Below the pieces are notes generated by a model. That model was given only the letters and a program-made list of their open reading frames with translations. It ran no database searches and was not told where the DNA came from. The position numbers and the translations under genes are program-made. From an uncultured Anaeroplasmataceae bacterium (GTDB lineage Bacteria; Bacillota_I; Bacilli_A; Acholeplasmatales; Anaeroplasmataceae), in the NCBI GenBank assembly GCA_934229535.1, contig CAKQDS010000014.1, forward strand, positions 1-41,799: DNA of 41,799 nucleotides. The letters run 5' to 3'. Positions 1 through 8,140 of the stretch are shown here, in pieces. How positions within the stretch are numbered: position 1 is the stretch's first letter; each line of letters begins with the position of its first letter.

Positions 1-65
1 CTTGAGGGTCTGTGTAGCAAGAGGCCCTTATAGGGTAGCCGAAAGACCGCATGTTTTACATGCGG
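1..65 (+). ncRNA. 3' part of an unidentified structured RNA or leader
   Basis: This stretch does not look like protein-coding sequence and folds well. GGTCT (7-11) can pair with AGACC (44-48), enclosing a CCCT/AGGG hairpin (25-28 with 32-35). A perfect 7-bp hairpin, CCGCATG (47-53) with CATGCGG (59-65), follows and shares two bases with the outer stem, so the two could compete. The base composition is much more GC-rich than the surroundings, as for an RNA gene. I compared it from memory with tmRNA, SRP RNA, RNase P, 6S and the common riboswitches and could not match any. It may be the end of a gene starting outside the window, or a leader element of the polysaccharide locus. Strand is inferred from the hairpin position only. 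Confidence 0.4.
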
Positions 66-115
66 ATTGTTATTAAATTAATTATTCTATTTGCCATTTT
101 TTTCTTTTCTTTCTA

Positions 116-144
116 TTGATTATTTTTTATTTGTAGCATATAAT
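116..144 (+). promoter_or_regulatory. sigma-A-type promoter
   Basis: TTGATT (116-121) and a perfect TATAAT (139-144) are separated by 17 bp. Transcription would begin near 151. The next feature downstream is a terminator hairpin at 208-236, so the product is either a short RNA of about 85 nt or an attenuated leader for the YitT operon. Confidence 0.6.
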
Positions 145-207
145 AACTATTGGAGAGGCTTATTTTTTTAAATAAGCTTAGTTATATATTAATTTTATAT
201 AGCTAGA

Positions 208-236
208 GCACCTATTTGAAGTAGGTGCATTTTTTT
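208..236 (+). terminator. intrinsic terminator or attenuator
   Basis: GCACCTA (208-214) pairs perfectly with TAGGTGC (222-228) around a 7-nt loop, followed by A and seven T. It lies between the promoter at 116-144 and the YitT gene. A second AT-rich hairpin (158-165 with 170-177, GCTTATTT/AAATAAGC) lies just upstream. From here to the gene at 409 (about 170 bases) I see only a possible weak -10 (TATACT, 379-384). Confidence 0.7.
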
Positions 237-408
237 ATAGTGTTGAATAGCAAATTAAATAATAGAACAAGCTCGCCATACTTTATAATTATTTGTTATG
301 CTAAAAGCATTACCTATATTATTGATATTAAAATTTGTCTTTTTTTCTTTAAATCTTTTAATTTAAATAAATATATGTTATACTATTCTTTGTTTATAGG
401 TGAATGAA

Positions 409-1296
409 ATGAAGAACATAAATAAAAAGAAATTAATAACATCATTTTTATTATGTGTTATTGGAAATTTAATATATGCTTTGAGTGTTATAATTTTTTG
501 TGAGCCGCATGGCTTAATTACTGGTGGAGTTACTGGTGTTTCCTTAGCATTACATTATGCAACTGGAATTAATACTAGTTATTTTACCTTTACTTTTAAT
601 GCGATATTTTTTATTTTAGGATTTTTTGTACTTGGTAAGAAGTTCGCTGCTTCAACACTTTGCTCAACAATTATATATCCACTTTGGATGCTAGTTTTAG
701 AATTTTTTGATTTTAGTTATTTTAATCAAAATGTTGATACATTAGTTGCTGTTATATCATCTGGTGTTTTAATGGGATTAGGAATTGGACTTGTAATGCG
801 TAGTGGTGGTTCAACTGGTGGAATTGATGTTGTTGTTTTAATTTTAAACAAATATCTTAATTTCCCTGTTGGACTTGGTGTAAGTGTTATTGATATTGTT
901 ACTCTAGCAGTACAATTATTCCTTCCTAATGTTACATTTAATTTATTTGTATACGGAATATTAATGATTATTATTTATTCTATAATAATTGATAAGGTTT
1001 TAACTTTTGGTCATAATAAGCTTCAAATAAAAATATTAAGTAATAATAATGATTTAATTAGTGATATGATATTAAATCAAATGGATAGAGGATTAACGTA
1101 TTTACATTCAAAAACTGGTTATTTGAAAGAAGAAAAGGATTATATTTTAACTGTTGTTGAAATAAGAGAACTTCCAAGAATAAAGAAATTAATTTATGAG
1201 ATTGATCCTGAGGCTTTTGTTGTTATATCTAATGTTAAAGAGGTTAAGGGCCATGGCTTTACCTCTGCTAAGGTTTATAAAAATAAGGAGAATTAA
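409..1296 (+). CDS. YitT family membrane protein (DUF2179)
   Basis: About 295 residues. The N-terminal two thirds holds roughly five hydrophobic membrane segments with the glycine-rich signature GGVTGVSLALHY and a later GGSTGGIDVV stretch, both typical of YitT/YpjC proteins. The C-terminal part (from about residue 200) is the soluble DUF2179 domain, with the family ending that includes TVVEIRELPRIKKLI and a conserved IDPEAFVVI. Members are inner-membrane proteins of unknown transport role. I prefer ATG 409 because AGGTGA (398-403) sits at correct spacing; a GTG at 400 overlaps that ribosome site. The next gene begins 6 bp after the stop, so both are probably one transcript. Its link to the polysaccharide locus is positional only. 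Confidence 0.85.
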   Translation: MKNINKKKLITSFLLCVIGNLIYALSVIIFCEPHGLITGGVTGVSLALHYATGINTSYFTFTFNAIFFILGFFVLGKKFAASTLCSTIIYPLWMLVLEFFDFSYFNQNVDTLVAVISSGVLMGLGIGLVMRSGGSTGGIDVVVLILNKYLNFPVGLGVSVIDIVTLAVQLFLPNVTFNLFVYGILMIIIYSIIIDKVLTFGHNKLQIKILSNNNDLISDMILNQMDRGLTYLHSKTGYLKEEKDYILTVVEIRELPRIKKLIYEIDPEAFVVISNVKEVKGHGFTSAKVYKNKEN

Positions 1297-1302
1297 TTTT
1301 TT

Positions 1303-2673
1303 ATGATTAAGGATAAAATAAAAGCCTTAAATAATAATTCATTATTTTTAGAGCTTTATTGCCTTATATTATGTATAATTGCGGTTATTTGCTGGAAGTA
1401 TAGCTTTCTTGCAGGAATGATTACAATTATAAGTATTGCGGCAATTTCACTTTTAATATTTAATGATTTTAAATATATGATACCTTGTGTATTATATTTT
1501 ATGTTTTCTAATAATGATGGCTTTGAAGCTACAGTTATTCCTGTTTCGTTGGTTGTATGTACAGGTGTTTTCTTTCTGGTTTTAATTATTTATTTAATTA
1601 GAAATAAAATACATTTAAGTAAGGCTAAATCGGCACTTGGTATTGCTCTTTTAGGAATATCATGTGCACTTCCTTATTTTTGGCATAATATCATACCAAA
1701 TGGTAAGGAAGGCTTATATGTAATGTATCTTGCTTGGTTTTTATATTTTGTTTTATATGTTTTATTTGCATCATCATTGAATAAAGATTCATTTAAAATG
1801 CTTGTTTATGCTTTTGAATATATGGCAATTTTATTGGCTTTGGAATGTGTATTAAAGGTTTATGTATTACATAAAGAAAATCCTAATGAAAATATTTTGA
1901 ATTTTTGGTACTATTTAGGTTGGGGATTATGTAATGAGGCTGGCATAATGATGTGTGTTGGTTTACCATTTATCTTTATTAATATGCTTAAAAATAACAA
2001 AATAGCAAATATTATTATAGGTAATATAAAGCTTTTAATTGTTTGTATTGGTATGTTTGTAACAGGAAGTAGAGGAACGTTTTTATTTGGATATATTGAA
2101 TTTTTAATGCTATATCTTCTTTATATGATAAAAATACCTAATAAGAAAAAGAGTTTTGTTGGATTTGGATTTCTTGTTATTTTAATAATTATGACTGCTC
2201 AAATTTGTGTTGGTATTCCTAAATTATTAGAGGATATTCGTAAGTGTTTATTTTTTAATGATTTAAATGATACAGGAAGAAAAGCATTATGGATGGATGC
2301 TATTAAGATGTGGAAGAAGAATCCTATGCATATCATATTTGGTGGGGGATTTGTTTCTGAATTTTATACAGTTATGAGCTTTCATGGTATGGCTGAAGTA
2401 TTTAAGGTATATCATTCAACATTCTTTGAAATCCTTGCTTGCTTTGGAATAGTTGGTGTGTTATTTTTGGGTGTTCATTTGTTTGAAAAATATCATCAGT
2501 TATTAAAATTAGATAGGTCAACTGCGGGATTAATTCTAATATCATATATTATGGTAGGATTATATGGAATGATTGATAATACATATTCAATGTATTATTA
2601 TATGGTTCCTCTTGTTATAATTATGGCAACATTCGACAATTGCGAAAAATGTTATTTCATGGAGAAATGTTAA
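1303..2673 (+). CDS. O-antigen ligase/polymerase-like membrane protein (Wzy/WaaL superfamily)
   Basis: 456 residues with about ten to twelve hydrophobic segments. The mark of the O-antigen ligase/polymerase superfamily is the TGSRGT turn (residues 254-259) before a membrane helix, followed by a large soluble loop containing NDTGRKALWMDA and a glycine cluster FGGGF. Such proteins join undecaprenyl-linked glycan units to one another or to an acceptor at the outer face of the membrane. It is cotranscribed with the YitT gene and ends in its own strong terminator, so it is separate from the main polysaccharide operon, which has another Wzy-like protein at 10158. Which of the two polymerises the main repeat unit cannot be told. 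The stop codon lies inside the terminator stem. Confidence 0.75.
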   Translation: MIKDKIKALNNNSLFLELYCLILCIIAVICWKYSFLAGMITIISIAAISLLIFNDFKYMIPCVLYFMFSNNDGFEATVIPVSLVVCTGVFFLVLIIYLIRNKIHLSKAKSALGIALLGISCALPYFWHNIIPNGKEGLYVMYLAWFLYFVLYVLFASSLNKDSFKMLVYAFEYMAILLALECVLKVYVLHKENPNENILNFWYYLGWGLCNEAGIMMCVGLPFIFINMLKNNKIANIIIGNIKLLIVCIGMFVTGSRGTFLFGYIEFLMLYLLYMIKIPNKKKSFVGFGFLVILIIMTAQICVGIPKLLEDIRKCLFFNDLNDTGRKALWMDAIKMWKKNPMHIIFGGGFVSEFYTVMSFHGMAEVFKVYHSTFFEILACFGIVGVLFLGVHLFEKYHQLLKLDRSTAGLILISYIMVGLYGMIDNTYSMYYYMVPLVIIMATFDNCEKCYFMEKC

Positions 2674-2700
2674 CTATATTTAACATTTCTTTATTTTTTT
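2663..2700 (+). terminator. strong intrinsic terminator
   Basis: AGAAATGTTAA (2663-2673) pairs perfectly with TTAACATTTCT (2680-2690) around a 6-nt loop, followed by a T-rich tail to 2700. The stop codon TAA of the preceding gene forms the top of the left arm. It separates the YitT-Wzy unit from the main polysaccharide operon. Confidence 0.9.
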
Positions 2701-2731
2701 GTAAAATAAAACGTTTATATTGTGATTTTTA

Positions 2732-2760
2732 TTGAAAAAAATATGTAAAAGTGATAAAAT
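2732..2760 (+). promoter_or_regulatory. promoter of the main polysaccharide operon
   Basis: TTGAAA (2732-2737) and TAAAAT (2755-2760) at 17-bp spacing, directly after a strong terminator and ahead of a strong ribosome site (AAGGAGGT, 2787-2794) for the gene at 2803. Expected start near 2767. It appears to serve the genes to 20041, since only weak terminator-like structure is seen before that point. Confidence 0.65.
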
Positions 2761-2802
2761 ATTTTATACTCATATTTATGCATTTAAAGGAGGTACAATA
2801 CT

Positions 2803-3309
2803 ATGCTAGATTATTTATTAGCTTTAATCGAAAAAAACATAATGTTAATATGCTTTATAGTACTAGTGCTTAGTATTGCTTCTTTTTATTCTAAAAATAC
2901 CAAAAGAGTTTTTATATCTATCACCGCTGTAATTGCATCATATTTTGCAATGCTATGCCTTCAAAAGTTACATATAGGCCCAGATTCTTTTTATAATGCT
3001 ACTTATAAATATGTATATGCATTATGTGCTGTATTTGAAAAAATTACAGGTGTTTTACAAGAGCATAATTTAATCTTTATGCGCATTTTTAATTCATTCG
3101 CATTCCATACAATTGATGCTTTATCAATTGCTATGTTTGTTACATTTATTATAATTACAATTTGTAGAATTATTAAACCCTTCTTTGTTAAGAGTAATTT
3201 AATAAAGAAAGAAATTAATATAAATAATAAAAATGAATATGTTGTAAAGGAAAAAAAGAATTATATAACTTGCCCATTATTTATTCTTAAGGATGCGTTT
3301 AGATGTTAA
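2803..3309 (+). CDS. small integral membrane protein, function unknown
   Basis: 168 residues, not recognised as a known family. Three hydrophobic helices are visible: about residues 12-28, 36-52 and 105-125. The C-terminal 40 residues are lysine- and asparagine-rich and probably cytosolic. It is the first gene of the main polysaccharide operon, with the best ribosome site of the region, and is followed by a 52-bp gap containing a possible weak attenuator hairpin. By position it may be a regulator or membrane partner of the assembly machinery, but nothing in the sequence says which. Confidence 0.7.
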   Translation: MLDYLLALIEKNIMLICFIVLVLSIASFYSKNTKRVFISITAVIASYFAMLCLQKLHIGPDSFYNATYKYVYALCAVFEKITGVLQEHNLIFMRIFNSFAFHTIDALSIAMFVTFIIITICRIIKPFFVKSNLIKKEININNKNEYVVKEKKNYITCPLFILKDAFRC

Positions 3310-3321
3310 TCTAACTTTTTT
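3299..3321 (+). terminator. possible weak attenuator hairpin
   Basis: TTAGAT (3299-3304) pairs with ATCTAA (3309-3314) around GTTA, then C and six T. The stem is short and AT-rich, so read-through is expected. It would set the first gene of the operon at a higher level than the rest. Confidence 0.3.
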
Positions 3322-3361
3322 AGTGCGCATTAAAATAAATATTATTTAGGAGCTGTTTATA

Positions 3362-4030
3362 ATGAAAAAATCAACAATTGATTATAACAATATTGATGTA
3401 GATTCATTTAAAATTAAAAAGAAGCCAATATATTATTTCTTTAAAAGAATATTTGATATTTTTGCTTCAGGTATTGCTATTATTTTGTTTTCGTGGCTTT
3501 TATTAATTCTAGCTATTTTAGTTAAATGTACATCAAAGGGGCCAGCAATTTATGTTTCTGAACGTGTAGGAAAAAATGGTAAGATATTTAAATTTTATAA
3601 ATTTAGATCAATGAAGATTGATGCCGATTCTGAATTAGAATCTTTGATGAAATATAATGAAACTGGCGGCATCACTTTTAAAATGAAGGATGATCCTAGA
3701 ATTACTAAATTTGGTAAATTTTTAAGAAAAACTAGCCTTGATGAATTACCACAATTATTTAATATTTTTAAAGGTGATATGTCTATTGTAGGACCACGTC
3801 CTTGTACAAAACGTGAATATGAATTATATTCTGCTAAGGATAAGCTTAGACTGCTTGTTCCTCAAGGACTTACTGGATATTGGCAAATTCATGGAAGAAG
3901 CAATACTACGTTTGATGAAATGATTAATCTTGATTTAAAGTATATATGTGAACGTCGTGGATTTTTCTATGATATTTGGTTAATAATTAGAACTGTCTTC
4001 CATGTATTCGCAAGGGAAGGGGCGGAATAA
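3362..4030 (+). CDS. undecaprenyl-phosphate sugar-1-phosphate transferase (priming enzyme)
   Basis: 222 residues, the size of the minimal bacterial sugar transferase (PF02397) family. A membrane anchor (about residues 30-54) is followed by the cytosolic catalytic domain: KFYKFRSMK (about 77-85), the catalytic SLDELPQ with D127-E128, and GDMSIVGPRP. It transfers a sugar-1-phosphate from a nucleotide sugar to undecaprenyl phosphate on the inner membrane face and so starts repeat-unit assembly. The sugar is not predictable. There is no long N-terminal multi-helix region as in WbaP or WcaJ. The next gene starts 3 bp after its stop. Confidence 0.92.
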   Translation: MKKSTIDYNNIDVDSFKIKKKPIYYFFKRIFDIFASGIAIILFSWLLLILAILVKCTSKGPAIYVSERVGKNGKIFKFYKFRSMKIDADSELESLMKYNETGGITFKMKDDPRITKFGKFLRKTSLDELPQLFNIFKGDMSIVGPRPCTKREYELYSAKDKLRLLVPQGLTGYWQIHGRSNTTFDEMINLDLKYICERRGFFYDIWLIIRTVFHVFAREGAE

Positions 4031-4033
4031 TAA

Positions 4034-5935
4034 ATGATTTTATTTCTTTCCCCTTATTTTGAATCTAAACCTTGGGCTGGAAATGTTCTTCAGGGTATGT
4101 TTGATTGCCAAAATGATGCTGGTGAGGCTTGGATTGTATCTGGATATAAAAATAAATCATCAATAATAAAAAATGGAAGATATAAGGGTCAAAGCTTGAG
4201 ACATGTTTGGATTAAACATCCTGAACTATTTGGTAATTATCCTGATAAGGAATTTCCTTTACTAATTAAATTGATATCATCTAAGGACAACTTAAGCGTT
4301 CAGGTTCATCCTAATGATGATTATGCACTAAAGACAAAGAATTCACTTGGCAAATTTGAATGTTGGTATATATTACCAGAGACAACAGCCAAAAGTATTA
4401 CATTGGGAATAAATGTTAAATCCTCTAGCGAGCTTAAGGATATTATTAAAAATAATATGATAGAAGAATTTCTTGTGAATAAAGAAATTAAGCCAAATGA
4501 TCTAATTGTAGTTGAACCTGGGACTGTTCATGCAATTCATGGCAATACATTTTTACTTGAGGTTCAAGAATCATCTGATATTACATATCGTTTATATGAT
4601 TACAATAGATTACCAAAAAGAGAATTACATATCGATGATTGCTTAAATGTTATTGATTATAATGACCAAAAAAATAGAATTTATAATTTTAAAGACGAAG
4701 ATACATTTAAAAATTCACATTTCAATATGTACAAGCTTTTAGTTAATGGTAATGAAAAATACGAAAATAAAGGCTTTGAAATTTTTTATATTATTAATGG
4801 TAGTGGAAAGGTTAATAAAACAGAGATAAAAAAAGGGGATTCGTTTATTTTAACCGCAAATTCTCAAAAAATAGAATTTGAAGGAAATTTAGAGATTATG
4901 GCTGTTATTCCTAAGCCTAAATCAAAGGAGCGTTTAAAAATGAGAAAGGTTGCTTTAGTTACTGGAGTAACAAACCAGGATGGGTATTATTTAACCAAAT
5001 TATTACTTCAAAAGAATTATGAAGTTCATGGAATTATTCAATCATATTCACAATTGTCTTCATATTATCTTACTGAATTTTTAGATAATGATAATTATTT
5101 TACACATATTGGTGATTTAACAGATGCTTCCAATTTGAATAGAATTGTTGAATTTGTAAAGGCTGATGAAATCTATCATTTGGCATCACAATCACATGTT
5201 GATACATCATTTGATATGCCAGAATATACAACAGAAGTTAATTCTCTTGGAACATTAAGACTTCTTGATGCGATTAAGAATAGTGAAATAAGAACCAAGA
5301 TGTTTAGTTTGTCATCTCCATATATGTTTTCAGGAGAAACTTATCCACAAAATGAAAATACAATTATTGATCCAAAATCACCTTATGCTGTATCAAAGGT
5401 TTATGCGTACCAAATAGGAAAGTGCTATCGTGAAAATTACAATTTATTTGTTACTAATGGCATTTGTTATAATCATGAATCAGCCTTAAGAGAAAAATCA
5501 TTTGTTGCAATGAAAATCATTTCATATGCTAAAAGAATAAAAAGTGGTGAAAAAGTGGTTTTAGAGCTTGGTAATTTGAATGCTATCCGTGAATGGGGAC
5601 ATACAAGTGATTATGCTTATGCAATGTGGCTTTCATTACAACAAGAAAAACCAAATGATTATATCATTGCTACTGGTGAAGCATATACAGTTCGTGATTT
5701 TGTATCTTTAGTCTATAAAAAAATAGGAATTACTCTTGAATGGAATGGCGAAGGTCTTGATGAAGTTGGCATTGATAGTTTAACTAAAGATGTTTTGGTT
5801 AAGGTTAATCTAAAGTATATTAGGCCAAATGATGCTAAGGTATTAGTTGGAGATTCAACTAAATTTATTCAAGATACAAATTTCAGTTTTAAATATGATA
5901 TTGATAAACTAATTGATTCATTAATGGAGGAATAA
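4034..5935 (+). CDS. fusion: mannose-6-phosphate isomerase (ManA) - GDP-mannose 4,6-dehydratase-like (Gmd)
   Basis: 633 residues from two complete genes. Residues 1 to about 300 are a type I phosphomannose isomerase: the Zn-site QVHPND, GKFECWYIL, GTVHAI and the ITYRLYDYNR segment are present. Residues 303-633 are a Gmd-type short-chain dehydrogenase with SPYAVSK (YxxxK), the diagnostic NHES and REWGHTSDYAYAMWL. At the junction, codons 297-302 contain AAAGGAG (4924-4930) nine bases ahead of an in-frame ATG (4940), so a free Gmd half could also be made. The Gmd half is atypical: the nucleotide loop reads GVTNQDG, not GxTGQDG, and the usual STSELYG is LSSPYMFSG, which lacks the catalytic glutamate. 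With ManC downstream it belongs to GDP-mannose metabolism; phosphomannomutase is not in the window. Dehydratase activity is uncertain. Confidence 0.88.
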   Translation: MILFLSPYFESKPWAGNVLQGMFDCQNDAGEAWIVSGYKNKSSIIKNGRYKGQSLRHVWIKHPELFGNYPDKEFPLLIKLISSKDNLSVQVHPNDDYALKTKNSLGKFECWYILPETTAKSITLGINVKSSSELKDIIKNNMIEEFLVNKEIKPNDLIVVEPGTVHAIHGNTFLLEVQESSDITYRLYDYNRLPKRELHIDDCLNVIDYNDQKNRIYNFKDEDTFKNSHFNMYKLLVNGNEKYENKGFEIFYIINGSGKVNKTEIKKGDSFILTANSQKIEFEGNLEIMAVIPKPKSKERLKMRKVALVTGVTNQDGYYLTKLLLQKNYEVHGIIQSYSQLSSYYLTEFLDNDNYFTHIGDLTDASNLNRIVEFVKADEIYHLASQSHVDTSFDMPEYTTEVNSLGTLRLLDAIKNSEIRTKMFSLSSPYMFSGETYPQNENTIIDPKSPYAVSKVYAYQIGKCYRENYNLFVTNGICYNHESALREKSFVAMKIISYAKRIKSGEKVVLELGNLNAIREWGHTSDYAYAMWLSLQQEKPNDYIIATGEAYTVRDFVSLVYKKIGITLEWNGEGLDEVGIDSLTKDVLVKVNLKYIRPNDAKVLVGDSTKFIQDTNFSFKYDIDKLIDSLMEE

Positions 5936-5936
5936 G

Positions 5937-6986
5937 ATGCTAACATTTTTAATTATGGCCGGTGGCTCTGGAGAACGTTTTTGGCCACTTTCTACTAAAG
6001 AAAAGCCAAAACAATTATTAAAAATCTTTTCTAATAAATCACTTATTAGATTAGCTTATGAAAGAGTTCTTCCTTTAGTTGATGAAAATAGAATCTTTAT
6101 TGCTACTAACGAAATTCAAGTTGCAGCTTTAAAAGAAGACTTAAAAGAAGTACCTGATTCTAGAATTATTATTGAACCAGCTTTTAGAGATACAGCAGCT
6201 GCTATTGCTTATGGTTCAACAATGATTTCCAAATATTATGATAATCCAACTGTGTGTGTTTTAGCCTCTGATCATTTAATTGCAGATGACGAAGAATTTA
6301 GAAAAGTTATAAAAATTGCTGAAGCCGAAGCTGAAAAAAATAATATTGTTACATTAGGAATTAAACCAGAATATCCAGAAACAGGCTATGGCTATATAGA
6401 GGTTGCTGATGCAAAATTAAATGTTCCAACAAAATCTTTAGGATTTAAAGAAAAACCTCAGTATGATGTTGCAAAAAAATATTTTGAATCAGGAAAATTT
6501 CTATGGAATAGTGGAATGTTTATATTTAAGTATGATATAATAATGGAAGCATTGGAAAAATATTCACCAAATCATTTTGAAACTATCAAAAAGATTGAAC
6601 ACTTGTTTGATTTCAATGATGGCATAAATACTGCTTTAAAGGTTAAAAACGAATTTATGAATTTTGAAAAAAAATCAATTGATTTTGCTGTAATGGAACA
6701 TGCGACAAATATTGTTGTTATTCCATCTGATTTTGGTTGGAATGATGTTGGAAATTATTTAGCCTTTGAGGAATTATTTGCTAGTGACGGAAATGATAAT
6801 GTTGTTAGAAATGTTAACACTATTTTAGTTGATTCAAATAATAATATTATTGTAAGTGATGGTAATTATCAAAGATTATCTTTATTAGGCGTTAAAAATA
6901 TGATTGTTGCTATAACAAAAGATAATATTTTAATTTGCGATAAAAGTAAGAATCAGGATATTAAAAAGATTATAAAATTATTATAA
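5937..6986 (+). CDS. manC: mannose-1-phosphate guanylyltransferase
   Basis: 349 residues, the length of a monofunctional GDP-mannose pyrophosphorylase with no fused isomerase domain, in agreement with a separate ManA upstream. The N-terminus carries the nucleotidyltransferase loop GGSGERFWPLS (residues 9-19) and K-P-KQLL. EPAFRDTAAAIAYGS, LASDHLI and FKEKP (sugar-phosphate site) follow, with FGWNDVGN in the second half. It makes GDP-mannose from mannose-1-phosphate and GTP. The start codon is 1 bp after the stop of the ManA-Gmd gene, with GGAGG just upstream, so expression is linked. Confidence 0.93.
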   Translation: MLTFLIMAGGSGERFWPLSTKEKPKQLLKIFSNKSLIRLAYERVLPLVDENRIFIATNEIQVAALKEDLKEVPDSRIIIEPAFRDTAAAIAYGSTMISKYYDNPTVCVLASDHLIADDEEFRKVIKIAEAEAEKNNIVTLGIKPEYPETGYGYIEVADAKLNVPTKSLGFKEKPQYDVAKKYFESGKFLWNSGMFIFKYDIIMEALEKYSPNHFETIKKIEHLFDFNDGINTALKVKNEFMNFEKKSIDFAVMEHATNIVVIPSDFGWNDVGNYLAFEELFASDGNDNVVRNVNTILVDSNNNIIVSDGNYQRLSLLGVKNMIVAITKDNILICDKSKNQDIKKIIKLL

Positions 6987-7006
6987 AGAATAGGAGAAAT
7001 GATAGG

Positions 7007-8125
7007 ATGAAAAGAATATTACATATTTCTAAATACTATCATCCTTTTGTTGGTGGGGTAGAACAAGTTGCAAGTGATTGCGTGAATGCTTTAAATAATG
7101 ATTATGAACAGAAAGTTATTTGCTTTAATCACCAAAAGGGTAATGTGACTGATAAAGTAGATAATGTTGAAGTTATAAGAGTTAATTGTCAAGCAAAGAT
7201 TGCATCGCAATCAATTGCTTTGTCTTATTCAAAACAATTAAAGAAATTGATGAAAGAATTTAAGCCAGATATTGTTATTTTTCATTACCCTAATCCGTTT
7301 GTAGCTCATTTTTTAATGAAACATTTAAAAAATAAGACATTTACTTTTATTCTTTATTGGCATTTAGATATAACAAAGCAAAAAATTCTTGGAAAAATTT
7401 TTAAGGGTCAAAATACTCGTTTATTAAAATATGCTGATAAAATAATAGCCACTTCACCTAACTATATAGATGGAAGTCCTTGGTTAAGTAAGTATAAGGA
7501 AAAATGTGTTGTTGTTCCATGCTGTATAAATGAAGAAAGATTAAAGATTAATGACAACGTTATTGAAAAAACAAATGAAATTAAAAAAAAGTATTTTGGA
7601 AAGACAATTTGTTTTGCCTTTGGAAGACATGTTGAATATAAAGGTTTAACATATTTAATAAAAGCGAGTAAGCTTCTAAACGATGATTATGTTGTTTTGA
7701 TTGGTGGACACGGTCCACTTACAGATGAATTAATTAAAGAAGCGAAAGATGACAAAAAAATTATTTTTTTGGGTAAAATATCTGATGATGATTTAAAAGC
7801 ATATCTTAATACATGTGATATTTTTTGTTTTCCTTCAATTACAAAAAATGAGGCATTTGGAATTGGATTAGCTGAAGCTATGTATTTTGGTAAACCAGCT
7901 GTTACTTTTACAATTCCAGGTTCTGGTGTAAATTATGTGAGTATAAATGGTGAAACAGGAATAGAAGTTCCAAATAAAGACTATGTTGAATTTGCAAAAG
8001 CAATTGAAAAAATTAAGGACGATGCAAGAATGTATCAAATTTTATCCGAAAATTCAAAAAGAAGAATAGAAAATAACTTATTATATTCTATGATGAAAGA
8101 TAGATTGCTTAGAAATATTAAGTAG
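7007..8125 (+). CDS. glycosyltransferase family 4
   Basis: 372 residues with two Rossmann-like halves of the GT-B fold. The N-terminus (KYYHPFVGGVEQVASD) is the classical acceptor-side glycine loop. The C-terminal half has FGRHVEYKGLTYLIKA and the retaining EX7E motif, E282-AFGIGLA-E290, followed by GSGVNYVSINGETG. Such enzymes transfer sugars, often mannose or glucose, from nucleotide donors to the lipid-linked repeat unit at the cytosolic membrane face. It sits directly after ManC, so a GDP-mannose donor is a reasonable but unproven guess. Confidence 0.9.
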   Translation: MKRILHISKYYHPFVGGVEQVASDCVNALNNDYEQKVICFNHQKGNVTDKVDNVEVIRVNCQAKIASQSIALSYSKQLKKLMKEFKPDIVIFHYPNPFVAHFLMKHLKNKTFTFILYWHLDITKQKILGKIFKGQNTRLLKYADKIIATSPNYIDGSPWLSKYKEKCVVVPCCINEERLKINDNVIEKTNEIKKKYFGKTICFAFGRHVEYKGLTYLIKASKLLNDDYVVLIGGHGPLTDELIKEAKDDKKIIFLGKISDDDLKAYLNTCDIFCFPSITKNEAFGIGLAEAMYFGKPAVTFTIPGSGVNYVSINGETGIEVPNKDYVEFAKAIEKIKDDARMYQILSENSKRRIENNLLYSMMKDRLLRNIK

Positions 8126-8140
8126 ATTTGAGAGGTTCAA

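Noticed and set aside
47..75. Strong intrinsic terminator at the hairpin 47-65
   Set aside because: The stem is perfect but the following bases (ATTGTTATT) are not a proper T tract, so it was kept as RNA structure instead.
225..407. 60-residue open frame beginning inside the leader terminator
   Set aside because: Starts within the T tract of a terminator hairpin, has no ribosome site and composition typical of AT-rich noncoding sequence.
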